Source: Streptomyces sp. DvalAA-14
GTDB lineage: Bacteria; Actinomycetota; Actinomycetes; Streptomycetales; Streptomycetaceae
NCBI RefSeq assembly: GCF_900091855.1
Contig: NZ_FMCH01000180.1
Location: 1-33,579 of the forward strand
DNA length: 33,579 bases
Direction of reading: 5' to 3'
The notes below the pieces were generated by a model. It was not told the origin of the DNA and searched no databases. It was given only the letters and a program-made list of their open reading frames with translations. Shown here piece by piece: positions 1 through 7,472 of the stretch (its first letter is position 1; the number at the start of each line of letters is the position of its first letter). Made by a program: the position numbers and the translations under genes.

Positions 1-924
1 AGCCGCTGGGCGGTGCGAACGGAGCGGCCGCTCGCCAAGCCCCCGGTGCGCAAGCTCGCCAAGGACCTGGGCATCGATCTGGCCACGGTGGTCCCCACCG
101 GGCGCAGCGGCGAGGTGACCCGGGAGGACATCCGGGCCGCCGCCGCCCCGCCGGCCCTGCTGCCGTCGACCGAGGCGCCCGCACCGGGCGCCGTGGCGGG
201 CGCCGCCGCGGGAACGGCCGCCGGGCGGGAGACCCGGACTCCGATCAAGGGCGTCCGCAAGGCCACCGCGCAGGCGGTGGTGGCCAGCGCCTTCACCGCC
301 CCGCACGTGACCGAGTTCGTCACCTTCGACATCACCCGGACGATGAAGCTGGTCCAGGAGCTGAAGGAGGACCGGGCCTTCGCGGGCCTGCGGGTCAGCC
401 CGCTGCTGCTGGTCGCCAAGGCGCTGCTGGTCGCCGTCCGCCGGCATCCGGAGGTCAACGCGGCCTGGGACGAGGAGCGCCAGGAGATCGTCCACAAGTC
501 GTACGTGAACCTGGGGATCGCCGCGGCCACCCCGCGCGGCCTGATCGTCCCCAACATCAAGGACGCGCACAGCAGGACGCTCCCCGAACTGGCCGCCGAC
601 CTCGCCGAGCTGGTGGCCACCGCCCGGGAGGGCAAGACCTCGCCGGCCGCGATGCAGGGCGGCACCGTCACCATCACCAATGTCGGCGTCTTCGGCGTCG
701 ACACCGGTACGCCGATCCTCAACCCCGGTGAGTCCGCGATCCTCGCCTTCGGCGCGGTCAAGCTCCAGCCGTGGGTGCACAAGGGCAAGGTGAAGGCCCG
801 CCAGGTCACCACGCTCGCGCTCTCGTTCGACCACCGCCTGGTCGACGGGGAGCTGGGCTCCAAGGTGCTGGCGGACGTGGCGGCGATCCTGGAGCAGCCC
901 AAGCGCCTGATCACCTGGGCGTAA
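1..924 (+). CDS. 2-oxoacid dehydrogenase E2 component (dihydrolipoamide acyltransferase), 5'-truncated by window edge
   Basis: This is the C-terminal part of an E2 acyltransferase, which moves an acyl group from lipoyl-lysine to CoA in pyruvate or branched-chain 2-oxoacid dehydrogenase. The frame is open from base 1, so the GTG at 13 is not the true start and the lipoyl domain lies upstream. Visible parts are a peripheral subunit-binding domain (about residues 9-45, PVRKLAKDLGIDL), an Ala/Pro-rich flexible linker (about 46-75), and the catalytic domain to residue 307. The catalytic motif DHRLVDG is intact at residues 277-283 (His278, Asp282). E1 and E3 genes are not in the window. The sequence does not decide between pyruvate and branched-chain substrates; a branched-chain (Bkd) role is a guess. 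A strong hairpin follows the stop, so it is probably the last gene of its operon. Confidence 0.93.
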   Translation, partial: SRWAVRTERPLAKPPVRKLAKDLGIDLATVVPTGRSGEVTREDIRAAAAPPALLPSTEAPAPGAVAGAAAGTAAGRETRTPIKGVRKATAQAVVASAFTAPHVTEFVTFDITRTMKLVQELKEDRAFAGLRVSPLLLVAKALLVAVRRHPEVNAAWDEERQEIVHKSYVNLGIAAATPRGLIVPNIKDAHSRTLPELAADLAELVATAREGKTSPAAMQGGTVTITNVGVFGVDTGTPILNPGESAILAFGAVKLQPWVHKGKVKARQVTTLALSFDHRLVDGELGSKVLADVAAILEQPKRLITWA

Positions 925-926
925 GG

Positions 927-951
927 CGCCGCGGCACACCGTGCCGCGGCG
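927..951 (+). terminator. hairpin terminator after E2 gene
   Basis: An 11-bp perfect stem (927-937 with 941-951, arm CGCCGCGGCAC) with a 3-nt loop starts 2 nt after the E2 stop. A second smaller hairpin (CCGGTG-ggag-CACCGG, 961-976) follows. There is no U-tract, which is common for streptomycete terminators. Confidence 0.65.
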
Positions 952-1087
952 GTGCCCGCGCCGGTGGGAGCACCGGCCGCGGTGCGGCGCGTGCGCCACG
1001 TGCGGGGGGTTCGGAGCACAAACGTCCGGGCCCTCCGCGCGTGCGTGTTATGACCGATTGCGGCCGGTTTTGTGCTGCGATCGCCGT

Positions 1088-1282
1088 ATGGTCGTCTCCG
1101 TCTCCGCCGTGCTGCTGCTCTTCCTGCTCGCGGCGATGCTCATGCGCCACCGTGCCCTCAAGCTGAGCCACGCCGTGACCTGTGTGCTGCTCGGCTTCGT
1201 ACTCGCCTCCAGCAGTCTGGCGCCCACCATCCAGTCCACGGTCTCCTCGACCGCGGACCTGGTCAGCACCTTCCGGCCCTGA
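1088..1282 (+). CDS. small hydrophobic membrane protein, 64 aa
   Basis: The function is unknown. The protein starts MVVSVSAVLLLFLLAAML, a membrane segment at about residues 3-18. A short basic stretch follows (RHRALK), then a second hydrophobic segment (about 29-46, VTCVLLGFVLASSSLAP) and a short C-terminal tail. Small two-helix proteins of this type with an ASSSLAPTIQ-like end are, from memory, common in Streptomyces chromosomes and integrative elements. ATG 1088 is preferred because upstream in-frame codons give a non-hydrophobic, low-quality extension. No clear ribosome-binding site is visible, so the message may be leaderless. Confidence 0.62.
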   Translation: MVVSVSAVLLLFLLAAMLMRHRALKLSHAVTCVLLGFVLASSSLAPTIQSTVSSTADLVSTFRP

Positions 1283-1458
1283 TCAGCCGATCGCGTACGC
1301 CCGATCCGGGCGCCGTCCCGGGGCCGCCGCGGTGCTCCGGAGGGCCGCCGCCGCAAGGGATCGGGCGGTTCGGGACGGGCCGCCGCACCGAATCGAATCG
1401 GCATCGTTGCCTCCGAGCCCGACCGCTCCCGGCCTCGTCAGCGCATACTGGTAGCACG

Positions 1459-1683
1459 ATGACGAAACCTGCCGCGCCCCGGCGCCACCTCCCCACAAGC
1501 CCCTTCAACGTCCCGGTTGCCCCGCCGGCCAAGCGATTCGAGCTGGGAGACCGCGTCTCACACGACCGCTACGGCCTGGGCAGGATCATCGGCGTCGAGG
1601 ACGGGATCGCCATGCTCGTCGACTTCGGCGGCGACCGACAGACCCGAGTGGTCAGCCCCTACTCGGGCATGAACAAGCTCTGA
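1459..1683 (+). CDS. small CarD/Tudor-like domain protein, 74 aa
   Basis: The basic N-terminal tail (residues 1-26) is followed by a compact beta-rich domain. Its pattern FELGDRVSHDRYGLGRIIGV (27-46) matches the G-D-x-V-x-H-x-x-x-G-x-G-x-V signature shared by the Tudor-like folds of CarD/CdnL and the UvrD/PcrA C-terminus. Those folds contact RNA polymerase or nucleic acid. That suggests, without proof, an RNA-polymerase or nucleic-acid-associated role. The domain ends in SPYSGMNKL. It is a stand-alone gene with an ATG start at 1459; no strong Shine-Dalgarno is visible. Confidence 0.7.
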   Translation: MTKPAAPRRHLPTSPFNVPVAPPAKRFELGDRVSHDRYGLGRIIGVEDGIAMLVDFGGDRQTRVVSPYSGMNKL

Positions 1684-1833
1684 GGCACTGCGCCGGCTGA
1701 GCCGAGCCGACCCGGCTGACCTGGTACGACGGCGTCGGAGGCCGGCCGGTCGGCCGCGGACCGGCCGGGTGCGCCCGGTACACCGGCGGTCAGCAGCGAC
1801 GTTCCGGCGTGCGCCGGGCGCCGCCCGACTGCC

Positions 1834-2232
1834 GTGCCCCCGGGCGGCAGTGAGACGCGTCACACCGACTCCGGGCCCCGCCCGGGTCACGATGACGGCC
1901 GGACGGCGTTGACGGGTGTCGAACCGGACGGCTTCGAAGGGCGGGCCGCCGACCCCGCCGACACCGGCTACGCGCAAACCGACGAGCAGGCCGCCGCCTT
2001 CCGGAGCCCGCGGCGCGCCACGCTGCTCGGCTACGCCGACGCGACCAACGGCCTGGCGGAGAGCTATCTGACGACGGCGCCCGGCACCGACCTCGGCCGC
2101 GTCGTCACCAGCCCCACGTCGGGCGACACCCATGCGGTGCAGGAGCGCCTCGCCGGCCACTTGCATGACAGCCTCGCCCATCTGGGCCAGATCGGCCTGC
2201 TGTTGGGCCCGTTCGCCGGTCCGGCGGCGTGA
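1834..2232 (+). pseudogene. decayed DinB/DUF664-like protein remnant
   Basis: The C-terminal half (about residues 45-132) follows the layout of DinB/DUF664-type mycothiol-dependent proteins: a LLGYADATNGLAESYL helix, a D-L-x-R-V-V turn, and a final H-L-G-Q-I-G helix. The first helices carrying the metal-binding His are absent. They are replaced by a hydrophilic low-complexity stretch without family resemblance, and the PPVTLGVRLVSV-type core is degraded. The first in-frame start is GTG 1834; the frame is closed upstream by a TGA near 1717 and no ribosome-binding site is visible. I read it as a truncated or decaying gene, but a short functional hypothetical protein cannot be excluded. Confidence 0.45.
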
Positions 2233-2281
2233 CCTGATCGTCCGTATCGCGGACGGCGGCTGTCTGCGGGATACCTGTTGT

Positions 2282-2290
2282 ATCTAAGAT
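2282..2290 (+). promoter_or_regulatory. probable -10 element / operator before GntR gene
   Basis: ATCTAAGAT is a perfect 9-bp palindrome that contains TAAGAT (2285-2290), a good -10 hexamer. It lies just upstream of the GntR starts (GTG 2291, ATG 2300), so transcription would begin at or near the ATG. The palindrome over the -10 could be the autoregulatory site; that is inference. Confidence 0.45.
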
Positions 2291-2299
2291 GTGCGCATC

Positions 2300-2956
2300 A
2301 TGACCGCCATTGCCGCACCCAAGTCCCCACCCGCCGCCGAGCGGGTCTATCTGCATGTCAAGTCCGGCGTGCTCGACCGGAGTTACGAAGGCGGGACGCT
2401 GCTGACCGAGGGCGATCTCGCCGAGGCCGTCGGGGTGTCCAGGACGCCGGTGCGAGAAGCGCTGCTGCGGCTGGAGGCCGAGGGGCTGCTCAAGCTGTAT
2501 CCGAAGAAGGGCGCCCTGGTCCTGCCGGTCTCGGCGCAGGAGATCACCGACGTGGTGGAGACCCGGCTGCTGGTCGAGCAGCACGCGGTGGCGAAGGTGG
2601 TCGGGGCGGTACCGGCCCGGCTGATCGCCCGGCTGGAGGAATCCCTGGCCGAGCAGCGCGGGCACGCCGCCACCGGGGACCTGGCCGCGTTCGCCGCCGC
2701 CGACCGCGGCTTCCACGCCGAGATCGTGCGCGCGGCCGGGAACCGTATCCTCGCGCACCTCTACGACCAGCTGCGCGACCGGCAGTTGCGGATGGGCGTG
2801 GCCACCATGCACGCCGAGCCGAGCCGGGTCGCCAAGAACCTCGCCGAGCACACCGAGATACTGGAGGCGCTGCGCGGCGGGGCCGCCCGGACCGCCGCCG
2901 AGATCGTGGACCGGCACGTGTCCTGGGTGAAGACCCTCGCCCGGGGCGAGTCGTGA
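2300..2956 (+). CDS. GntR-family transcriptional regulator (FadR/FCD subfamily)
   Basis: This DNA-binding repressor or activator has 218 residues. The N-terminal winged helix (about 15-75) carries the typical GVSRTPVREALLRLEAEG recognition helix and a KLYPKKGALVLPVS wing. The C-terminal all-helical FCD effector domain (about 80-210) includes ETRLLVEQHA, DRGFHAEIVRAAGN and EHTEILEALR, whose Asp/His residues usually bind a metal and help bind small carboxylates. The start could be GTG 2291 or ATG 2300; ATG is preferred because the -10 would place the transcript start near it. The stop overlaps the MFS start in GTGA, so the pair is co-translated and the regulator probably responds to the transported compound, which is unknown. 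Confidence 0.88.
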   Translation: MTAIAAPKSPPAAERVYLHVKSGVLDRSYEGGTLLTEGDLAEAVGVSRTPVREALLRLEAEGLLKLYPKKGALVLPVSAQEITDVVETRLLVEQHAVAKVVGAVPARLIARLEESLAEQRGHAATGDLAAFAAADRGFHAEIVRAAGNRILAHLYDQLRDRQLRMGVATMHAEPSRVAKNLAEHTEILEALRGGAARTAAEIVDRHVSWVKTLARGES

Positions 2957-4287
2957 CGGCGCCGGGCGGCAAGCCGGCCGCGGGTCTGGCCCTTCCCGGC
3001 GATCCGCCGGGCGGCCGGCGGGCCGTGCTCGTCTGGGGGGTCGGCACCCTCGTCTACTTCGTCGCCGTCGTGCACCGCACCAGCCTCGGCGTGGCCGGCA
3101 TCGATGCCGCCGACCGCTTCCACATCGGCGCCTCGGCCCTGTCGACCTTCTCCATCCTCCAGGTGCTGGTCTACGCCGGTATGCAGATACCCGTCGGCCT
3201 GATGGTGGACCGGCTCGGCACGAAGCGGGTGCTGATGCTGGGCGCGGTGCTGTTCACCACCGGGCAGGGGGCGTTCGCGCTGTCGCACTCGTACGGGATG
3301 GCGCTCGCCGCCCGCGCGGTGCTCGGCTGCGGCGACGCGATGACCTTCGTCAGTGTGCTGCGGCTCGGCACCCGCTGGTTCCCGGCCCGGCGCGGTCCGA
3401 TGATCAGCCAGGGGGCCGCGCTGTTCGGCGTGGCCGGCAACCTCGTGTCGACCGTGGCGCTGTCCCGGCTGCTGCACTCGGCCGGCTGGACCCCCACCTT
3501 CCTCGGGACGGCGCTGGTCGGCGCGCTGGTGCTGGTCCTGGTCGCGCTCTTCCTCAAGGACCACCCGGAGGGATACGAGCCCGCGCCCGTCGAACACCTC
3601 GGCCCGGCCTACATCCGGCGGCAGATCGCCGACGCCTGGCGGGAGCCCGGCACCCGGCTGGGCATGTGGACGCACTTCACCACGCAGTTCTCCGGAATGG
3701 TGTTCCTGCTGCTGTGGGGGCTGCCCTTCCTGGTCGAGGACCAGGGCATGTCCCGCGGCGGGGCGGGCGAGATGCTCACCCTGGTGGTGGTCGCCAACAT
3801 GGTCTTCGGCCTGCTCTTCGGTCAGCTCATCGGCCGCCACCACGGCTTGCGGATGCCGCTGACCCTGGGCGTGATCGCGGCGACCGCCGCCGCCTGGGCC
3901 CTGGTGCTGAGCTGGCCGGGCGGCCAGGACCCGCTGTGGGTGCTGGTGCTGCTCTGCGTCGTCCTCGGCGCGTGCGGCCCCGCCTCGATGATCGGCTTCG
4001 ACTTCGCCCGCCCGGCCAATCCGCCCGAGCGCCTCGGCACCGCCTCCGGCATCGTCAACATCGGCGGCTTCAGCGCGTCGGTGCTGACCTTGTTCGCGAT
4101 CGGCGTGCTGCTCGACGCGACCGGTGACAACTACCGCGTCGCCTGGAGCAGCGTCTTCGTCCTCCAGGCCGTCGGCACCGCGCAGATCCTGCGGCTGCGC
4201 CGCACCAGCGAACGACTGGAACGCGACCGGATAGCGGTCAGCCGCGTCGCCACCGTCCACCGCACGGCCCCGGCCCCGGTGGAATGA
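2953..4287 (+). CDS. MFS transporter
   Basis: This is a major facilitator superfamily permease of 444 residues with about 12 hydrophobic segments. The motif-A-like loop MVDRLGTKRVL follows the second helix (about residue 85). The central cytoplasmic loop (DHPEGYEPAPVEHLGPAYIR, about 200-220) joins the two six-helix halves. A DFARPANPPERLGTASG stretch in the second half is typical of carboxylate/nitrate-type MFS proteins. The GTG start at 2953 overlaps the GntR stop by 4 nt, so it is coupled to that regulator. The open frame runs further upstream, but that part is the shadow of the GntR gene. The substrate cannot be told from sequence. Confidence 0.9.
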   Translation: MTAPGGKPAAGLALPGDPPGGRRAVLVWGVGTLVYFVAVVHRTSLGVAGIDAADRFHIGASALSTFSILQVLVYAGMQIPVGLMVDRLGTKRVLMLGAVLFTTGQGAFALSHSYGMALAARAVLGCGDAMTFVSVLRLGTRWFPARRGPMISQGAALFGVAGNLVSTVALSRLLHSAGWTPTFLGTALVGALVLVLVALFLKDHPEGYEPAPVEHLGPAYIRRQIADAWREPGTRLGMWTHFTTQFSGMVFLLLWGLPFLVEDQGMSRGGAGEMLTLVVVANMVFGLLFGQLIGRHHGLRMPLTLGVIAATAAAWALVLSWPGGQDPLWVLVLLCVVLGACGPASMIGFDFARPANPPERLGTASGIVNIGGFSASVLTLFAIGVLLDATGDNYRVAWSSVFVLQAVGTAQILRLRRTSERLERDRIAVSRVATVHRTAPAPVE

Positions 4288-4290
4288 CAC

Positions 4291-4322
4291 GGGGCGCGGC
4301 GCGCGGTCCGGCGCCGCGCCCC
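4291..4322. terminator. bidirectional hairpin between MFS and cvnE
   Basis: A perfect 12-bp inverted repeat (4291-4302 with 4311-4322, arm GGGGCGCGGCGC) with an 8-nt loop lies between the convergent MFS and P450 genes. It can serve both strands. Confidence 0.75.
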
Positions 4323-4338
4323 GCGGTCCCGGGCACGG

Positions 4339-5967
4339 TCAGATCAGCGGGGTGAACTCCACCGGGAGGGCCGCGGGGCCGCGCAGCCAGATGGACGGGC
4401 GCCAGGAGAGGTCCTCCGGGGCGCGGGCCAGCCGCAGGTCAGGGAGGCGGTCCAGCAGCACCTCGACGGCCGCGGTCGCGATGGCCTCGGCGATCTCCGG
4501 GGCCGGCGCCGGGCAGCGGTGTTCGCCGTGGCTGAAGGACAGGTGCGCCTGATTGCCGCCGGTCGCGGCGGCGGTGCGGGCCGAACTCCGGCCGGCCGGG
4601 ACCACCGGGCACACCTGCGGGTCGGTGTTGGCCGCGGCCAGGCCCAGCACCAGCAGGTCGCCCGCCCGGATGTGCCGGCCGGCCAGCTGGGTGTCCCGGG
4701 TGGCCCAGCGGCCGATGAAGTTCTGGGTGGGGGTGTCCATCCACAGCACCTCGGTGAGTGCCTGGCCGACGCTGCGCCGCCCGCCGGACAGCGACACCGC
4801 GAACCGGTCGTCGGTCAGCATCAACCGCAGGGTGTTCCCGATCCAGTTGGCGGTCGGCTGCTGTCCGGTGGCCATGACGGCGATCAGGTCCTGCACGATC
4901 TCCTCGTCCGCCAGCCGGGCCGGATGGGCCAGCAGCCGGGACGGCAGATCGGGGCCCGGGCGCCGCCGCCTGCGCTCCAGCAGCAGCTCCATGGTGCCGC
5001 GGATACGGGCGTACGCCATGCCCGCCTCGGGCCCGTCGCCCAGCACGGTCACGGTGTCCCGCTCCAGCTCCGCCGTCTCGTCGTCGCGCAGCCCGAACAG
5101 CCCGGCCAGTACCCGCAGCGGCACCTGCCCGGCGTAGTCCGCCATCAGCTCCGCCCGCCCGGCGCCCGCGAACGCGTCCACCGCGATGTCGGCGGCCCGC
5201 TCGGCCTCGAAGCGCAGCTCGAACTGGTCGACCGCCCCGAGCACGTCGGAGATCGCCCCGGCCCGCCGGCGGTGCTCGGCGCCCTCGGTGAACAGCACCG
5301 ACGCGTTGTGCGCGACGAAGGGCAGCAGCGGCCAGTCCCGCGGCACCCGGTCCCAGGAGTGCCACCGCCGCGAGTCGCGGGCGAACAGCTCCGGGTTGCC
5401 GGTGACGTAGTGCACCTCGCGGTAGCCGAGCACCAGCCAGGCCGGCAGGTCGGCGTCCAGCAGCACCGGCGCCACCGATCCGTGCACCTGGCGCAGCATC
5501 TCGTACAGGCCCGCCGGGTCGCGCTGGAATCCCGGCGAGTGCAGGCGGACCGGGGCGGCGTCCGGATGCAGCGGCAGGGCCGGATTCAGCTCCGGGGGCA
5601 CACCGGTCGGCGGCACGGGCGCGCCGGGCGGCCGTCCGCCGGGGTAACTGGGCTGCGGGGTCGGCACGTTGGGGCGGGCGGCGGCCTGGTAGGCGGCCTG
5701 CTGGGTGCTGGGCGCCGCGGCGGGATACGGCGCCAGCGGCACACCCGGGTACGGGGTCGGTGAGGCCGGGTGCGGGTAGGGGCCGGTGTCCGGCTCCCTG
5801 GGCGCGGGCTCCTCGGGCGCCGTCGGTATCGCCCAGGTCCCCGCTCCCTGCTCGGGCCCGCCCGGCACGGGGCCCGGCCCGTGCCCCCGACGGCCCGGTC
5901 CCGGCCCCGGCCCCGGTCCTTGCCCCTGGTGTCCCTGTCCCTGCCCCTGTCCCTGGTACGACGTCAC
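4339..5967 (-). CDS. cvnE: conservon component CvnE, cytochrome P450 (CYP157-like, ExxR missing)
   Basis: This is a soluble P450 of 542 residues that closes the conservon. The heme loop FSHGEHRCPAP is present with thiolate Cys485. The K-helix ExxR motif is not: E406-V-L-W409. The I-helix (A/G)GxxT region reads TGQQPT (367-372), without the usual acid before Thr. Loss of ExxR is an established hallmark of the Streptomyces CYP157 family, whose members are encoded with conservons. About 120 N-terminal residues are a Gly/Gln/Pro-rich disordered extension. The GTG start at 5967 overlaps the cvnD stop (GTGA), so it is co-translated; the longer open frame upstream is a shadow of cvnD. The substrate is unknown, and catalysis may be altered or replaced by a structural or sensory role. 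Confidence 0.88.
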   Translation of the reverse strand: MTSYQGQGQGQGHQGQGPGPGPGPGRRGHGPGPVPGGPEQGAGTWAIPTAPEEPAPREPDTGPYPHPASPTPYPGVPLAPYPAAAPSTQQAAYQAAARPNVPTPQPSYPGGRPPGAPVPPTGVPPELNPALPLHPDAAPVRLHSPGFQRDPAGLYEMLRQVHGSVAPVLLDADLPAWLVLGYREVHYVTGNPELFARDSRRWHSWDRVPRDWPLLPFVAHNASVLFTEGAEHRRRAGAISDVLGAVDQFELRFEAERAADIAVDAFAGAGRAELMADYAGQVPLRVLAGLFGLRDDETAELERDTVTVLGDGPEAGMAYARIRGTMELLLERRRRRPGPDLPSRLLAHPARLADEEIVQDLIAVMATGQQPTANWIGNTLRLMLTDDRFAVSLSGGRRSVGQALTEVLWMDTPTQNFIGRWATRDTQLAGRHIRAGDLLVLGLAAANTDPQVCPVVPAGRSSARTAAATGGNQAHLSFSHGEHRCPAPAPEIAEAIATAAVEVLLDRLPDLRLARAPEDLSWRPSIWLRGPAALPVEFTPLI

Positions 5968-6605
5968 GGCATGGACTCCCAGGCAGGCGAAGCGTAGGTC
6001 AGCAGGTAGTCGACCAGCGTGATCAGCACCCGCTTGGCGGATTGACGCCGGCGGGCGTCGCAGTCGATCAGCGGGATCCCGGGCGGCAGCGACAGCGCCT
6101 CGCGCAGGTCGTCCAGGGAGTGCTGCGGTGGGCCGAAGTTGTTGCGGGCCACGATGAACGGCAGCCCGTGGTGTTCCAGCCGGTCGATGGCGTACCAGGA
6201 GTCGGCGATCCGCCGGGTGTCGACCAGCACCACCGCGCCCATCGTGCCGGAGAACAGCCGCTCCCACAGGAACCAGAAGCGCTCCTGGCCGGGGGCGCCG
6301 AACAGGTACAGCACCATCTCGTCGTCCAGCGTGATCCGGCCGAAGTCGAAGGCCACGGTGGTGCTCTGCTTGCCGCCGGGCCCGGCCGGCTCGTCGATGC
6401 CGACGCCCGCCCGGCTCATGGTCTCCTCGGTGCTCAGCGGGCGGATCTCGCTGACCGCGCCCACCAGGGTGGTCTTGCCGACGCCGAATCCGCCCACGAT
6501 CGCGATCTTCAGCCCGTCACTGGCGGTGTCCCGCAGCGGCGGCCCGCTCCCGCCGGCCTCGTCCCAGGACGGCTGGCCGGAGTGCTCAGAGATTCTGGAG
6601 GGCAC
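5964..6605 (-). CDS. cvnD: conservon component CvnD, Ras-like GTPase
   Basis: This 213-residue ATP/GTP-binding protein resembles small GTPases and acts at the membrane with the CvnA-C complex. The P-loop GGFGVGKT is at residues 38-45 and the G3-like switch II GAPGQERF at 103-110. The canonical NKxD base-recognition motif is replaced by RNNF (154-157), as usual for this family, which departs from Ras at G4. GTG 6605 is the only plausible start before the P-loop. It overlaps the end of cvnC by 20 nt and has a purine-rich AAGAAGGTG upstream. Family proteins of S. coelicolor and S. griseus conservons are linked to development and secondary metabolism. Confidence 0.9.
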   Translation of the reverse strand: MPSRISEHSGQPSWDEAGGSGPPLRDTASDGLKIAIVGGFGVGKTTLVGAVSEIRPLSTEETMSRAGVGIDEPAGPGGKQSTTVAFDFGRITLDDEMVLYLFGAPGQERFWFLWERLFSGTMGAVVLVDTRRIADSWYAIDRLEHHGLPFIVARNNFGPPQHSLDDLREALSLPPGIPLIDCDARRRQSAKRVLITLVDYLLTYASPAWESMP

Positions 6606-6945
6606 GCAGCACCTTCTTCAGGGTCTCCGGCGGCGGTACCCGGTCGCCGGACAGGGCGCTGCGCGGATGCCGGGCGCTGATCAGGCCCGCGTCCCGCAGG
6701 TCGCCCAGCAGTATCTTCACCACCGTGATGGGCAGCCCGAGATAGGCCGCCACCTCCACCACGGCGGTCGGGCGGCGGCACAGCCGCAGGATCCGTACGT
6801 GCTCGGACTGCATGCCCAGGGCCGGTTCGCTCTCCGCGACCACGATCGTCACGAGGTCGAACGGGGACTCGTTCGCGCGGCTGCGGCCACCGGTCAGGGT
6901 GTAGAGCCGGTCTGGTTCGCCGCTGTCGACCGGCCCGCGGTTCAT
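6586..6945 (-). CDS. cvnC: conservon component CvnC, DUF742 protein
   Basis: This 119-residue DUF742 protein contains the family pattern RLYTLTGGR (14-22), then a winged-helix-like core (EHVRILRLCRRPTAVVEVAA) and the region LPITVVKILLGDL. It is thought to bridge the CvnB roadblock protein and the CvnD GTPase in a membrane complex. ATG 6945 overlaps the cvnB stop by 4 nt (ATGA), showing translational coupling. Confidence 0.9.
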   Translation of the reverse strand: MNRGPVDSGEPDRLYTLTGGRSRANESPFDLVTIVVAESEPALGMQSEHVRILRLCRRPTAVVEVAAYLGLPITVVKILLGDLRDAGLISARHPRSALSGDRVPPPETLKKVLRALQNL

Positions 6946-7472
6946 GCCTGCCGCTTCCCGCGCGTGCCGTCGAGGTCGCTGCGGGCGCCGCTGCCGCCGC
7001 CCGGGAAGGAACCGCCGGCCGGGCCGGCCGGCGGGTCGGCGCGGGAATCGGCGCGGGGATCGGTCATCCGGGCCCCGGTACGCGGATCGGACCGCAGCCG
7101 GTTGCCCATCTGCTCGACCAGTTCGTTCATGTGGTGGCCGATGACGCCGGCGTCCGCGTACTCCTCGCCGACCACCGCCAGATGCGCGCCCTCACCCGCC
7201 TCCACGATGAACAGGATGCCGCCGTGGAACTCGGTCATCGACTGCCGCACCCCGCCGCTGCCGTCGCCGAACTCCATCGAGGCGCCGTGCGCCAGGGCCT
7301 GGATGCCGGAGGCGATCGCGGCCAGCTGGTCGGCCCGGTCGATGGACAGCCCGGAGGACAGGCACAACTTGAGGCCGTCGCGGGACAGCACCAGGGCGTG
7401 CCGGGCGCCGGGCGTCTTCGCCAGCAGCGTCTCCAGCAGCCAGTCCAGGCCGTCGTGCTCGGTGGTGGTCAT
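6942..7472 (-). CDS. cvnB: conservon component CvnB, roadblock/LC7 protein
   Basis: This 176-residue protein has a roadblock/LC7 domain at about residues 8-105 (LDWLLETLLAKTPGARHALV, IASGIQALAHG). Such MglB-like proteins form dimers and regulate the partner GTPase. A tail of about 60 residues rich in Gly, Asp, Arg and Pro is probably disordered. ATG 7472 overlaps the cvnA stop by 4 nt (ATGA). Confidence 0.91.
   Translation of the reverse strand: MTTTEHDGLDWLLETLLAKTPGARHALVLSRDGLKLCLSSGLSIDRADQLAAIASGIQALAHGASMEFGDGSGGVRQSMTEFHGGILFIVEAGEGAHLAVVGEEYADAGVIGHHMNELVEQMGNRLRSDPRTGARMTDPRADSRADPPAGPAGGSFPGGGSGARSDLDGTRGKRQA

Noticed and set aside
2761-4290. Long minus-strand open frame opposite the MFS gene
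   Set aside because: His/Gln/Gly/Arg-rich translation without hydrophobic structure; a GC-bias shadow of the transporter.
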